The position numbers were made by a program, and so were the translations under genes. Under the pieces are notes generated by a model that was not told the origin of the DNA, made no database searches, and saw nothing but the letters and a program-made list of their open reading frames with translations. Below, one piece after another: positions 1-10,139 of a DNA stretch of 64,000 nucleotides. The DNA is taken from the NCBI RefSeq assembly GCF_900476215.1, contig NZ_LS483446.1:744001-808000 (forward strand). Direction: 5' to 3'. Position 1 is the stretch's first letter. Every line of letters starts with the position of its first letter. Origin of the DNA: Helicobacter mustelae (GTDB lineage: Bacteria; Campylobacterota; Campylobacteria; Campylobacterales; Helicobacteraceae).

Positions 1-846
<846 letters not shown>

Positions 847-848
847 GA

Positions 849-1949
849 ATGGGATTATCAATTGGAATCGTGGGGCTGCCAAATGTGGGGAAGTCTAGCA
901 CCTTTAATGCATTGACAAAGACGCAAAATGCACAATCTGCTAACTATCCCTTTTGCACGATCGAGCCCAACAAAGCTATCGTGGAGGTGCCAGATTCTCG
1001 GTTGAAAAATCTTGCTAAGATTATAAATCCAGAGAGGGTGCTGCATTCTATGGTGGAATTTGTGGACATCGCGGGGCTTGTGAGGGGGGCTAATAAGGGC
1101 GAGGGTCTGGGTAATCAGTTTTTGGCAAATATCAAAGAAACTGACGTGATTTTGCATTTGGTGCGCTGCTTTGAGGATGAGAATATCACCCATGTGGAGG
1201 GGAGCGTCGACCCTCTGCGCGATATTGAGGTCATTGATTTGGAATTGATTTTAGCAGATCTTGCAAGCTTGCAAAAGCGTATTGAAAAACTCACAAGACA
1301 GGCCAAAGCAGATAAGGATGCAAAATCCATGCTCGATTTGAGTTTGGAGCTTTGCAAGCATTTAGAAGAGGGAAATCCCGCTAGAACTTTCGCACAAAAA
1401 GATCATCAGGATTTTCTTATGCTCAATAGAGAACTGCGATTTTTGAGCAACAAAGAGGTGATTTTTGGGGCAAATGTCGCTGAGGAAGATTTGAGTCAAG
1501 ACAATATGCATGTGAAAAATCTTAGACAATACGCTCAGAAACATGGTTGTGAGATGATTAAGCTTTGTGCCAAACTTGAAGAAGACATGGTGGGCATGGA
1601 GGATGAGGAAAAAAGTGAATTTTTAGAGAGTTTAGGAAGCAAGGAAAGCGGGCTAGAGCAAATCATTCGCACGGGATTTTATAAACTTGGTTTGATTAGC
1701 TACTTCACTGCAGGTATCAAAGAGGTGCGCTCCTGGACTATTAGGCGCGGAGATAGCGCGCCAGTGGCTGCTGGTGTGATTCACAAAGATTTTGAAAAAG
1801 GCTTCATTCGTGCAGAAACCATTAGCTATGAAGATTTTGTAAAATATGGTGGTGAAGCAAAATGCAAGGAGGCTGGTGTGCTGCGTGTAGAGGGAAGGGA
1901 CTACATCGTGCAAGATGGCGATGTCATGCATTTTCGCTTCAATGTTTGA
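849..1949 (+). CDS. ychF: Redox-regulated ATPase/GTPase YchF (Obg-like)
   Basis: YchF is a TRAFAC-class P-loop NTPase of the Obg family that associates with ribosomes, prefers ATP in studied homologues, and has been linked to translation and oxidative stress. At 366 aa it is full length. Residues 9-17 form the Walker A loop (GLPNVGKSS), [19 protein letters not shown] around residues 73-91 is the G3/switch region, and ANVAEED near residue 213 is the family's altered G4 region. The C-terminus is the TGS domain, with an ending typical of the family. The start follows the pepA stop by two bases, with no better alternative. It is a housekeeping gene with no oddities. Confidence 0.96.
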   Translation: MGLSIGIVGLPNVGKSSTFNALTKTQNAQSANYPFCTIEPNKAIVEVPDSRLKNLAKIINPERVLHSMVEFVDIAGLVRGANKGEGLGNQFLANIKETDVILHLVRCFEDENITHVEGSVDPLRDIEVIDLELILADLASLQKRIEKLTRQAKADKDAKSMLDLSLELCKHLEEGNPARTFAQKDHQDFLMLNRELRFLSNKEVIFGANVAEEDLSQDNMHVKNLRQYAQKHGCEMIKLCAKLEEDMVGMEDEEKSEFLESLGSKESGLEQIIRTGFYKLGLISYFTAGIKEVRSWTIRRGDSAPVAAGVIHKDFEKGFIRAETISYEDFVKYGGEAKCKEAGVLRVEGRDYIVQDGDVMHFRFNV

Positions 1950-2102
1950 TTGTGTTTTAGCGTTTTTTCATCTCGCCTGGATAAAGATTCATCGATTCAC
2001 TCGCGTTAAAATCATAGCCACGACTTTAATCTAGTCAAATTCATTTAGGCCTTGTGCTAGAAGCATCGCTTGTAAAATCTTCGCATTCTTGATGCAAAGT
2101 TT

Positions 2103-3503
2103 TTAAAGATTCTCCAAAATCACTTCTTTCACATCTTTGGGCGTGATTTCATGGATATTTAGTGTACTTTGTTGCAAAAAGTTAGAAAAAATGGCATAGG
2201 CATTAGGATTTTTTCGGATGATAGGATGGTAAATTCCATAGTATTCCCCCCCTAGACCTTTGGGATAGGGGGTAAATCTATGGAAGTGATTGCCATTGTA
2301 CACGACAAATATCTTGTCGTGTCCAATGGCCTTAGCAATGTGGACACAAGATGTTTCATTGCTAAGCAAGTGATTGCCATTGTACACGATTTTGGCAACT
2401 TCACAGAGTGAAGTTGCTCCACAAAGATTATAGGCTTTGGAATGTTGTAAATTGTGAGTGATAAAATCTGCATTGGCTTTATCTTCCATTCCTCCACAAA
2501 CTACAATATTGAATCCTTGTTTTGATAAAAATTCTGCAATTTCCAAGAAAGATTCCTTACTCCATTTGCGATACGTTGTCGATGCACCGATGAAAAGAAC
2601 AGCATAGGGAGTTTGTATGTTGAATTTTTCCAACACATCTTGAGGATTTTTGAGCTGCATTTCCAGCATGGTATCAAGTTTTTTTTCCAAAAGATTTTCA
2701 AAAAATTCCAAGTTTCTAAAAAATTCAAATAGGATCTTTGGATTTGAAGGTAGGATTTTCGTGTAATAAGAATTGAAATAACTTTCCAATCTTGAAGAAA
2801 GATTGGAAACATCTCCTTCACAGGTAATTTTTTGTGTAGCAATTGCAAACCGTGCGATTTGTTCGCTAACAAGATCCCGACTAAAAAGTGGATTGATAAG
2901 CAAGGCATAACTTTTTTGGCGGATTTTTTTCAAAAAAGTGAAATGATAGAAGGGGTTATTTAGAAAAGCTTTTCTTTGTAAGGGGATAAAGGTATCAATA
3001 TATGGCATATCAAAGCTTTCTATCAAGTCTTTATTTGCAATATTTGCCACAAGAGTGATCTTGCCATAGTGCTCATAAAGGGGTTTGAGAAAATTTCGAA
3101 ATAGCACATAATCCCCGATAGCATCTGTCCTGATGACCAAAATTCCCTGTGGACGTGTTGGAGTTTTGCGGAAAAATAGGATAAGCAATCGATCCAAAAA
3201 TTCCAAGCTTATAAAACGCAAACTTTTCATAAGAAATTTGATCAGGGATTGTGAAGGAGGGTCATAAAAAAGAATTTTGTGCTTTTTACAGAGAATTTTT
3301 TCTTGTTGATTTGGCAAAAAGACAAAATCAGAATGCAAGAGAGTTGCTTGTCTGCTATCTAAGATATAGGGAATATTTTGCATAGCAAAATAAGAGATAA
3401 AAGATTTTTTTGTGCCAATAAATTTTAGTGGAGTGTCGCCAAGTTTTTGCAATAAATTTTGCAGGGCTTTTTTATTTGTCTTTGCACCAAGATAAATTTG
3501 CAT
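2103..3503 (-). CDS. Glycosyltransferase family 9 (heptosyltransferase-like)
   Basis: The 466 aa protein contains a GT9 (LPS heptosyltransferase-type) GT-B core. The N-terminal Rossmann half has the LVIRTDAIGDYVL motif around residues 121-133. The donor-binding half has VLFIGASTTYRKWSKE and later LLSNETSCVHIAKAIG, equivalent to the family's 'ND(S/T)GxxHxA' region. About 110 residues precede the first Rossmann domain, longer than typical heptosyltransferases. The ATG overlaps by one base (TAATG) the stop that the upstream GT4 would use if its G tract changed length; in the present phase a 138 nt gap separates them. A Shine-Dalgarno-like AAGG lies six or so bases upstream. The gene likely acts on the cytoplasmic face in LPS or glycan assembly. 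The acceptor and donor sugars are unknown. Confidence 0.85.
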   Translation of the reverse strand: MQIYLGAKTNKKALQNLLQKLGDTPLKFIGTKKSFISYFAMQNIPYILDSRQATLLHSDFVFLPNQQEKILCKKHKILFYDPPSQSLIKFLMKSLRFISLEFLDRLLILFFRKTPTRPQGILVIRTDAIGDYVLFRNFLKPLYEHYGKITLVANIANKDLIESFDMPYIDTFIPLQRKAFLNNPFYHFTFLKKIRQKSYALLINPLFSRDLVSEQIARFAIATQKITCEGDVSNLSSRLESYFNSYYTKILPSNPKILFEFFRNLEFFENLLEKKLDTMLEMQLKNPQDVLEKFNIQTPYAVLFIGASTTYRKWSKESFLEIAEFLSKQGFNIVVCGGMEDKANADFITHNLQHSKAYNLCGATSLCEVAKIVYNGNHLLSNETSCVHIAKAIGHDKIFVVYNGNHFHRFTPYPKGLGGEYYGIYHPIIRKNPNAYAIFSNFLQQSTLNIHEITPKDVKEVILENL

Positions 3504-3641
3504 TAAGAAGCCTTGAGAAAATTACTAGGATAGAGGTTTTTCTTTTTGGCTCTGTTATGTTGTGGAGTTTTGTGCTGGGGTCTTTGGCGGGGCTTATCGA
3601 CCCTGAAGTGCCAAGTATCAAGGATTTTAAGACACTGGGCT

Positions 3642-4910
3642 CTAGGATATTGGATCTGCGGGTTTGAACAACGCACAAGTACTATCATCTCGCCCCCCCC
3701 CCATTATTTTTGTATACATCAAAAGATATTCTTTGGCAACCCTTGGTGCAGCAAATCTCTCCACGCTTTTTCTGGCATTTTGGCTTAAATCCTTTCGGCC
3801 TTGCACAAATAAAATCCCATTTTTGAGATCAGAAACATCTTTGGCAAGATAGCCATTATATTTGTGAGTGATCATATCTCCATTTCCTCCGATGGCAAAG
3901 GCTACCACAGGTGTTCCGCAGGCAAGAGACTCCATGATGGTGTTGCTGAGATTTTCTTCAAGGCTTGAGGTGATGTAGAGATCGAGGCAATTATAGAGTA
4001 GGGTGAGGCTCACATCATCAAAAAGATGGCCTAAGAAATGCGTTTGCAAGCCAGGGATGGCCTTCCCGCTGCTTGCACCAAAAACTACTAGTAAATAGCG
4101 CTCTTTATTTTCCAAGAGAGAAAGAGCGGCAATTAGCTCTTGATATCCCTTTCTTGGGACGCTGGTGGCCTCTTTTGCACCAAAGCCAATGAGGATTTTT
4201 TCTTGAGAAAATCCAAAAATCTCCCGCGCGGTTTTTTTTGCAATGGGATGAAAGATTTTTGTGTCAATGGGATTGGGTAAATTGATAATGGGGGCATTTT
4301 TCAGCAGGGCGGAATGTTTTGCCTGCGCGGCAATCCAGGTAGAAAGCCCATTGATTGTGAGATTGAGCTTTGGGTAGATTTTTTGCTTTTGTTTGAAGGT
4401 TTTGTAACTGAGATCCCTTTTGGAATCTGAGCCAAGTTTTGGGCAAGATTGACACTGCGTCTGAAAATTTTTGCATCCCATTGTATAGTGGCAGCCCCCA
4501 GTGTAGGGATTTTCATCATGCAGACTCCATAGAATTGGCTTTTTTAGAGCTAAAAGATCTTTGAGATGGAGAAATCCTGCATTGATCCAGTGCAGATGGA
4601 TGATATCAGGATTTAGGGCTTTGATTTTTTTTATCAAAGAGGGATTGCGCAATGCAAAATGCGAGGAAAATACATCTTTTTGGCGATTTTTATAAAAAAA
4701 ACTAGGAAGCTGTGCATAGCCTTTGCGAACAAAGGATGTTAGCATTTGGAATTTGCTAGAATCCACATTTTGCACGCTAGAAAGGTCAGAAGTCTTATGT
4801 AAAGTAAAGATATAAGAGTGAATGTTTTGTTCTAACAAGGCTTTATGAAGCCGCAGGGTAGCCCTTCCCGCGCCCCCACTATCCTGCGTGGTGAGGTGAA
4901 GAATCTTCAT
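3642..4910 (-). CDS. Glycosyltransferase family 4 with phase-variable C-terminus
   Basis: This 422 aa GT-B enzyme of the GT4 family starts MKILHLTTQDSGGAGRA, a typical first strand with a glycine loop. It carries HDENPYTGGCHYTMGC and a second Cys pair (QCQSCPKLG) near residues 130-162, which I associate with WcaC-like polysaccharide glycosyltransferases. The donor-binding EX7E motif is EENLSNTIME near residue 330. The gene ends in a run of ten G (coding strand), after which the present frame adds only about 15 residues. With 9 or 12 G the frame would run on about 60 residues to a stop overlapping the next GT's ATG; with 11 G it stops at once. The catalytic core precedes the tract, so length changes would alter the tail and coupling, not the fold. 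Confidence 0.88.
   Translation of the reverse strand: MKILHLTTQDSGGAGRATLRLHKALLEQNIHSYIFTLHKTSDLSSVQNVDSSKFQMLTSFVRKGYAQLPSFFYKNRQKDVFSSHFALRNPSLIKKIKALNPDIIHLHWINAGFLHLKDLLALKKPILWSLHDENPYTGGCHYTMGCKNFQTQCQSCPKLGSDSKRDLSYKTFKQKQKIYPKLNLTINGLSTWIAAQAKHSALLKNAPIINLPNPIDTKIFHPIAKKTAREIFGFSQEKILIGFGAKEATSVPRKGYQELIAALSLLENKERYLLVVFGASSGKAIPGLQTHFLGHLFDDVSLTLLYNCLDLYITSSLEENLSNTIMESLACGTPVVAFAIGGNGDMITHKYNGYLAKDVSDLKNGILFVQGRKDLSQNARKSVERFAAPRVAKEYLLMYTKIMGGGRDDSTCALFKPADPIS
3693..3702 (+). repeat. C10/G10 homopolymer tract in GT4 3' end
   Basis: Ten C on the plus strand read as G10 in the GT4 gene, giving Met-Gly-Gly-Gly just after the last recognisable GT helix. Tracts of this length slip during replication in Helicobacter and act as contingency loci. 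The three frames after it give a short tail (current), an immediate stop (11 G) or a 60-residue tail (9 or 12 G). Confidence 0.85.
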
Positions 4911-5096
4911 AAATCATCCCTTTTTGTTTTTCCTAATTTTTCTGGTGTTTTTCATGCTTTCCCATGCCTGCTGTTGTATGGGGAATTATAACGGATTTTC
5001 TTAGCAATCGCATATGCCACACAGATCTATGGAGGCGTAGTCATCGCGCATCTGTGCAAATTATCATTATGTTTTTGTGCTAAATCTTTGTGGAAT

Positions 5097-5996
5097 TTAA
5101 GTCATAGAGGGTTCTTTGAGTTTGACGCAGAGTTCTGGGTAATGTTTGATGACATTGTTAAACTGGATTTGCCCCTTTCCCAATGTTCCATTTTGTTCGC
5201 TGAGAGTGGGGGTTTCGTGGTGGAGAATGGAGGGATTTTCGTGTCGTTTTCTGGCATTTTCTACAAGCAAAGTAGGTGTGTCAACTAGCACTGCCATTGC
5301 CCAAAAATACAAATCATCATCAATGGGCGCGAGAGAGAAGATCTTTTCTAAATCAAAAATATCAGGATGCAAACAATTTGGTGGATAAAGCACCCCCGCA
5401 GATCCAATGGCAAAATTACAAAGTCTAGGTGCGCAGGACTCTTCTGTCTCCTTCCAGGTATTTCTAGGTTTTAGACTTGCGACATAGCTCCAGTGCGTGC
5501 AGATGGCATTAGGGTAGAGGAGATGACCCTGCCAAAGCTCTAAAAGCCAAGTAGGGTGGTAGTACATATCATCATCAGCAATCACGATGGTCTCATCAGG
5601 ATAGCGCTTTAGTGTAGGGAGAAGTTTTTTGTAGGATTTGATGTCCTCGCACCATGTAATCTCAAAATTTTCAAATCTTGTGAGTTTTTGCAGTGATTTT
5701 GGGATCTTTTTGCCGGGGAATTGGGATTCTGCCAGATAGAGAATGATCTTTTTTGGAGGGGATTTTTGGAGCAAAAGAGAAAAGATTGTAAATTTCACAA
5801 AAGGAATCCTTTGGGGAAAAGAAGTCAGCGAAACGATGCAGGGCAGGGGAGTTGTGCAGAGATGCTTGGCGCGATAGGAAAAATGTAGAGTCCAAAAAAG
5901 CCGCTTGAAAAACATTGAATTTCCATAGCGGATAAGGCGATAGGGCTTGGTGATTATGGGATAGTTTCTTAGTTTTTTTCGAAGTTTTGTTAGCAA
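5097..5996 (-). CDS. Putative GT-A type glycosyltransferase
   Basis: The 299 aa protein has a GT-A pattern: an early beta-strand (PCIVSLTSFPQRI, about residues 52-64), a KIILYLAESQFPGKK segment, and a DxD-type metal/nucleotide-sugar site in ETIVIADDDMYYH near residue 140. The later APIDDDLYFWAMA is also acidic and may be the catalytic loop. I do not recognise the exact subfamily; it recalls uncharacterised glycosyltransferases of gastric Helicobacter and Och1-like enzymes. The TTG start at 5996 is supported by AAGGA five bases upstream; a later ATG at 5915 would remove a basic N-terminus. It lies upstream of the GT4 on the same strand, separated by 186 bp, and probably serves LPS synthesis. 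Confidence 0.7.
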   Translation of the reverse strand: MLTKLRKKLRNYPIITKPYRLIRYGNSMFFKRLFWTLHFSYRAKHLCTTPLPCIVSLTSFPQRIPFVKFTIFSLLLQKSPPKKIILYLAESQFPGKKIPKSLQKLTRFENFEITWCEDIKSYKKLLPTLKRYPDETIVIADDDMYYHPTWLLELWQGHLLYPNAICTHWSYVASLKPRNTWKETEESCAPRLCNFAIGSAGVLYPPNCLHPDIFDLEKIFSLAPIDDDLYFWAMAVLVDTPTLLVENARKRHENPSILHHETPTLSEQNGTLGKGQIQFNNVIKHYPELCVKLKEPSMT

Positions 5997-6329
5997 GTGA
6001 TTCCTTTTTGTGAATTTTTTAACCTCTTTGGTTTTTTCTTTTTTTTAATCCTTTTGTTTTTCTGCTTTTATCTGGCCAAATTTCTCAAGTTTTTTTTGGG
6101 TCATCCTTTCATGGAATTTCTTTGTTTTTGTTTATTTGTCCTAACACTCTTTTTTGTTGTTTGGTTTTGAGTTTTTTGATGGGAAGTAGTGTGGATTTTA
6201 CTAAGCAAGAGGAGTGGAAAAAATATTCATCAAAGGAACAGGGGAATTTGGCTAGCAATTTGCATGGGACACAGATGTGGGTATTTGAAAAAAGGAGGTT
6301 TTGAAAGAGTTTAGAGAATTTTGCTCCTG

Positions 6330-6340
6330 CCCCCCCCCCC
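6330..6340 (+). repeat. C11 homopolymer tract
   Basis: Eleven consecutive C lie 30 bases downstream of a strong ribosome-binding sequence but outside any recognisable gene. The length matches the phase-variable tracts elsewhere in the window, so it may be the relic of, or a switch for, a short reading frame. Confidence 0.7.
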
Positions 6341-6662
6341 TAGTAGCTTTTTAGAATTTTTTATGAACTCTATGCCAGGGTTGCAAGGATTTTGTAGCCT
6401 GGAGGGGCTTTGCAAAAATCTTTGGTAAGTCTGCAATACTCTAGGGGCCTTTTGCACCAAAATCCTTTTGATTTTTCTGGGGATTATAGCAGTTTTTAAA
6501 CAATCAAAATGGCTGCTGCCTTAGATGTGGCTTTGTTGTGAGAGCGTGTTTTTTCTATGCGGGCGTTGTGATTGAATGTATTCATGCTGTGCTAGTGCAA
6601 GAGACTCTGTGATCGTGTCTTATGCGGGGGATTCTCTTTGGATTGAAATTCCCTCATGGGAT

Positions 6663-6682
6663 GGGCCCATTTGGATGGGCCC
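6663..6682 (-). terminator. Strong hairpin downstream of dnaK
   Basis: GGGCCCAT and ATGGGCCC form a perfect 8-bp stem with a TTGG loop, 17 bases beyond the dnaK stop. The minus-strand side lacks a clear U-run, so it may be a transcript-end stabiliser rather than a textbook intrinsic terminator. Confidence 0.5.
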
Positions 6683-6699
6683 CAGGCGATGGTTGGGGG

Positions 6700-8574
6700 T
6701 TATTCTACTTCTGCATCGATGATGTCATCATCTTTTTTGGCCTGAGTGTTGTCCTGACTTGGATTGTTATTTTTGGCATACATTGCTTCAGCAAGTTTAT
6801 GACTGACTTCTGTAAGCTTTTTGATTTTTTCATCGATTTGCTCTTTGCTGGCATTTTCTTCTTTCAATATTGCCTTGAGATCCTCAATAGCTTCTTCTAT
6901 TTTTGTCACCTCTGTGCTATCGAGCTTATCTTTGAATTCACCCAGAGATTTTTCTGTTTGATAGATAAGATTATCTGCCGTGTTTCTAGACTCTATGGCT
7001 GCTTTTCTTTTGGAATCTTCTTCTTTGTGAAGTTCTGCATCTTTTACCATTTTTTCAATTTCACTATCACTTAAACCACTAGATCCGCTAATTTTGATTT
7101 CTTGAGATTTACCACTAGCTTTGTCTTGTGCGCTAACAGTTAGGATACCATTGGCATCAATATCAAAGGTAACTTCAATTTGTGGGATGCCTCTTGGTGC
7201 TGGTGGAATTCCTTGCAAATCAAATCTTCCTAGGGATTTATTGTCTTTTGCCATTTCTCTTTCTCCCTGTAGTACAGAAATGGAGACTGCTGGTTGATTA
7301 TCCTCAGCGGTAGAAAAGGTTTGTGTTTTTTTGGCTGGGATGGTAGTGCCTCTATCAATCACTTTTGTCATTACCCCACCAAGAGTCTCAATCCCTAAAC
7401 TCAATGGTGTGACATCAAGCAATAAGACATCTTTTACATCCCCCTTTAGCACTCCTCCTTGAATTGCAGCACCAATTGCCACGACTTCATCAGGGTTTAC
7501 GGATTTATTTAAATCTTTCCCGATAAAATCTTTCACTCTCTCTTGCACGCGCGGGATTCTTGTGGAGCCACCTACCATCACCACTTCGCTAATATCGCTT
7601 TTGCTAAGACCTGCATCTTTGATGACAAAATCAATTTTTTTAATGGTTTCTTCAATGAGATCATTGATCAGACTTTCAAATTTTGCACGGGTGAGTTTTT
7701 TTACCAAGTGCTTGGGGCCACTTGCATCAGCTGTGATAAAGGGCAGATTGATCTCAGTTTCTTGCGCACTGGAGAGTTCTTTTTTTGCATTTTCTGCAGC
7801 GTCTTTGATTCTCTGGAGTGCCATCACATCTTTTTTGATATCAATGCCTGTTTCATCTTTGAATTCTTGGGCGACCCAGTCAATGATTTTATTATCAAAG
7901 TCATCCCCACCCAAGAAAGCATCTCCGCCAGTTGCCAAAACTTCTACGACATTATCTCCAGTTTCTAGCACGGTGACATCAAATGTTCCTCCACCAAGAT
8001 CATAGACCATGATCTTTTCTGATTCTTTTTTATCAAGCCCATAGGCGAGCGCTGCAGAAGTGGGCTCATTGATGATTCTAAGTACATTGAGACCTGCAAT
8101 GGTTCCTGCTTCTTTTGTTGCCTTTCTTTGTGCATCATTGAAATATGCAGGGACGGTGATCACAGCCTCTGTGACTTCGCTTCCAAGATAGCTTTCTGCA
8201 TCTTCTTTGATTTTCATCAAGATTTTTGCTGAGATCTCTTGAGGTGTATAGACTTTATCAGCGATCTCGATGGCACAAGCCCCATTTCTATCTACGATTT
8301 TATAGGGTAGTCTTTTTTCTGCTTCCTTTGCCTTATCTTCATTGAACATCAATCCCATGATTCTTTTAATAGAATAGATTGTTTTTTGTGGATTGGTGAT
8401 AGCTTGGCGCTTTGCAGGCTCACCTACTAAGATCTCTCCCTTATCTGTGAAAGCCACGATAGAGGGGGTAGTATTTTTCCCTTCTTTATTTGCAATGATT
8501 TTTGCCTCATTGCCTTCATATACTGCCATTGCAGAGTTGGTTGTTCCTAAGTCAATTCCGATTACTTTTCCCAT
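6700..8574 (-). CDS. dnaK: Molecular chaperone DnaK (Hsp70)
   Basis: DnaK is the cytoplasmic ATP-dependent Hsp70 that binds exposed hydrophobic segments and cycles with DnaJ and GrpE. The 624 aa length is normal. The N-terminal actin-fold ATPase has the phosphate-1 loop [13 protein letters not shown] (residues 5-17), the second signature [15 protein letters not shown] near residue 190 and [15 protein letters not shown] near 330. The linker and beta-sandwich substrate domain follow ([14 protein letters not shown] near 390), then a helical lid and an acidic tail [10 protein letters not shown]. It is the last gene of hrcA-grpE-dnaK, 26 bases after grpE. Expression is expected from the hrcA promoter under heat-shock repressors. 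Confidence 0.98.
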   Translation of the reverse strand: MGKVIGIDLGTTNSAMAVYEGNEAKIIANKEGKNTTPSIVAFTDKGEILVGEPAKRQAITNPQKTIYSIKRIMGLMFNEDKAKEAEKRLPYKIVDRNGACAIEIADKVYTPQEISAKILMKIKEDAESYLGSEVTEAVITVPAYFNDAQRKATKEAGTIAGLNVLRIINEPTSAALAYGLDKKESEKIMVYDLGGGTFDVTVLETGDNVVEVLATGGDAFLGGDDFDNKIIDWVAQEFKDETGIDIKKDVMALQRIKDAAENAKKELSSAQETEINLPFITADASGPKHLVKKLTRAKFESLINDLIEETIKKIDFVIKDAGLSKSDISEVVMVGGSTRIPRVQERVKDFIGKDLNKSVNPDEVVAIGAAIQGGVLKGDVKDVLLLDVTPLSLGIETLGGVMTKVIDRGTTIPAKKTQTFSTAEDNQPAVSISVLQGEREMAKDNKSLGRFDLQGIPPAPRGIPQIEVTFDIDANGILTVSAQDKASGKSQEIKISGSSGLSDSEIEKMVKDAELHKEEDSKRKAAIESRNTADNLIYQTEKSLGEFKDKLDSTEVTKIEEAIEDLKAILKEENASKEQIDEKIKKLTEVSHKLAEAMYAKNNNPSQDNTQAKKDDDIIDAEVE

Positions 8575-8600
8575 TTTTTATCCTTTTTTACGAGATGAAT

Positions 8601-9206
8601 TTAGTTTTTTACAATTGCTACCATTGCAGGTCGCAGAGTTCTTTCTTTGTATTTATAGCCTTTTTGCATGACTTGTGCGATCGCTCCCTCATCTAGTTCT
8701 GCGTGTGGCACTTGCATAATACAATCATGGAAGTTTGGATCAAAATCTCCATCTGTGGGGATCTCCTCGATCCCGTATTTGGCAAGCGTTTTGATGAGAT
8801 TTTCTACCACAAAGATAATCCCCTCTAAGATGGCAGGATTCTCTTTGGATACTTCTTTGGCATTATGCAATGCATCCAAAATTGGTAATAAATCTTTTGC
8901 AAACTTCTCATATGCATATTCCAGCGCCTGGACTTTATCTTTTTCCAAGCGTTTTTTGCTATTTTCAAAGTCTGCAAATACTCTTAGATATTCATTTTTT
9001 AGTTCATTATACTTTTGTTCATAATCCTCCTGTTGTTGGGTTTCTTGCACAGGATCGCTGCTATTTTGCTGGTCTTTGTGTTCATGGGAATGTTCCAACC
9101 CTTCCAGTGCCAAAGAAACTTTTTCATATTCCTCTTTCTTTTTTTCGTACTCTTGTTTTGCAAGCTCAAGCTCTGCTAAGAGTTCTTCTTTTGTGAGTTC
9201 ACTCAT
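8601..9206 (-). CDS. grpE: Nucleotide exchange factor GrpE
   Basis: GrpE is a dimeric cytoplasmic co-chaperone that releases ADP from DnaK. The 201 aa protein begins with a long acidic/lysine-rich coiled coil ([26 protein letters not shown]) and a Q-rich stretch near residue 55. The dimerisation helices follow ([19 protein letters not shown]), then the C-terminal beta-wing that contacts DnaK ([18 protein letters not shown] ... [11 protein letters not shown]). Spacing is 21 bases from hrcA and 26 to dnaK, as in the usual Helicobacter operon. The assignment is clear. Confidence 0.96.
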   Translation of the reverse strand: MSELTKEELLAELELAKQEYEKKKEEYEKVSLALEGLEHSHEHKDQQNSSDPVQETQQQEDYEQKYNELKNEYLRVFADFENSKKRLEKDKVQALEYAYEKFAKDLLPILDALHNAKEVSKENPAILEGIIFVVENLIKTLAKYGIEEIPTDGDFDPNFHDCIMQVPHAELDEGAIAQVMQKGYKYKERTLRPAMVAIVKN

Positions 9207-9227
9207 TTCTTACTCCTTTTTTGAGAT

Positions 9228-10022
9228 TTAAGCAGCAATTTGCTCATAAAAGTTTTGATAATCCACCATCAAGGTGCCGATGCAAAGCATCTTGTATTCT
9301 TGGCGATTTTGGATGACATTTTGCAAAATCCCCATGTAGCCCTCTGGAAAAATAGGATCAAACAAAATGCTACTCTGTACCTTGTCAAAGATCCTTCCTT
9401 CCAAAATCTCAAAAAACAATTCATGATAATGCGGGGATTGGATGAGAAAATCGATATTTTCTAGTCCAAAATAGCGCAATTCCTCATTTTGCAAATGATT
9501 CATCTTTTTTAGCGCGCCATGTGCCATTACCTGGTAGGCGATGTTTTTAATTTCATCGATATCCAGCCCGATGAGTTCAGAGAGAAAGCGCTCTAGCCTT
9601 GAATTATAGGGGAGCAAAATCTCGCCTTTTTCAAAAATGAGGATGAGGTATCTATCTTGCACATTTTGGATTTCTGTGAGCTTTTGAGAAATCTTTTTTT
9701 TGAATAGCAAAAACACTTCATGCTGTTTGCAAATCTGCATGATAGTCTCATCATCATCATGGATGACAAGGATTTGAGATTTGAAATCTATCCTTTGTCG
9801 CCAGTAATTCTTCATCGCAAAATGCGTAGGGATTCTCCCCCCACTAATATGAGGTTGCACCAAAATCCCTTCTTCCATGAGCAATTTGAAATAATTACGG
9901 ATGGTTGCTGAGCTTATCTTTAGTGACAATGTGTTTTTTAGCATTTCAGAACCGATGGGCTCCTTGAGCCGTAAATATTCTTGTATGACTTGTTCTAACA
10001 ACATTGTTTTATTGTAACCCAT
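9228..10022 (-). CDS. hrcA: Heat-inducible transcription repressor HrcA
   Basis: HrcA represses chaperone genes and is itself folded by GroEL, linking protein damage to derepression. I choose the ATG at 10022 (264 aa) because AAAGGA sits five bases upstream; a longer frame back to 10082 would include part of the leader. The N-terminal winged helix is visible (LLEQVIQEYLRLKEPIGSEML then ISSATIRNYFKLLMEEGIL), then the divergent GAF-like and dimerisation region found in epsilonproteobacterial HrcA. It leads the hrcA-grpE-dnaK operon. I see no classical CIRCE (TTAGCACTC-N9-GAGTGCTAA) upstream; a different palindrome sits at the promoter. Confidence 0.92.
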   Translation of the reverse strand: MGYNKTMLLEQVIQEYLRLKEPIGSEMLKNTLSLKISSATIRNYFKLLMEEGILVQPHISGGRIPTHFAMKNYWRQRIDFKSQILVIHDDDETIMQICKQHEVFLLFKKKISQKLTEIQNVQDRYLILIFEKGEILLPYNSRLERFLSELIGLDIDEIKNIAYQVMAHGALKKMNHLQNEELRYFGLENIDFLIQSPHYHELFFEILEGRIFDKVQSSILFDPIFPEGYMGILQNVIQNRQEYKMLCIGTLMVDYQNFYEQIAA

Positions 10023-10097
10023 ACACATCCTTTGCTTAGATTGCTTGGCATTATGCCTCAAAAAAGTAAATAATTTTAGCATTCTAATAAAAATATT

Positions 10098-10120
10098 GCT
10101 AAAAATTATAAATTTTTAGC
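10098..10120 (-). promoter_or_regulatory. hrcA promoter: -10 box inside a 23-bp palindrome
   Basis: Perfect 10-bp arms GCTAAAAATT and AATTTTTAGC are separated by ATA. On the minus strand a consensus TATAAT (10110-10105) lies at the palindrome centre, about 80 bases before the hrcA ATG. A repressor binding here would block RNA polymerase directly. It does not match CIRCE or the HspR HAIR consensus (CTTGAGT-N7-ACTCAAG), so it may be an unusual operator or simply AT-rich symmetry. Confidence 0.55.
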
Positions 10121-10139
10121 CTAATGATATAAAGTAATA

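Larger units (their letters stand above)
5997..6699. other. 700 bp without a convincing gene; decayed-looking, with C11 tract
   Basis: No ORF here resembles a known family. A plus-strand 60-codon frame (6122-6304) starts with a hydrophobic stretch and ends in a charged part (DFTKQEEWKKYSSKEQG); it may be the remnant of a small secreted protein. Its end overlaps a perfect Shine-Dalgarno (AAAGGAGG, 6291-6298), which is followed after two bases by TTG and then by an 11-C tract at 6330-6340. With the current tract the TTG frame stops at 6354; with 12 C it would extend to a stop near 6426. The 3' part (6430-6650) holds only short fragments. Divergence from neighbouring genes suggests a degraded gene or the scar of a lost one. 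Confidence 0.5.

Noticed and set aside
6622-7074. Plus-strand 150-codon frame
   Set aside because: Antisense to dnaK; low-complexity Phe/Cys-rich translation with no conserved family, while dnaK is certain.
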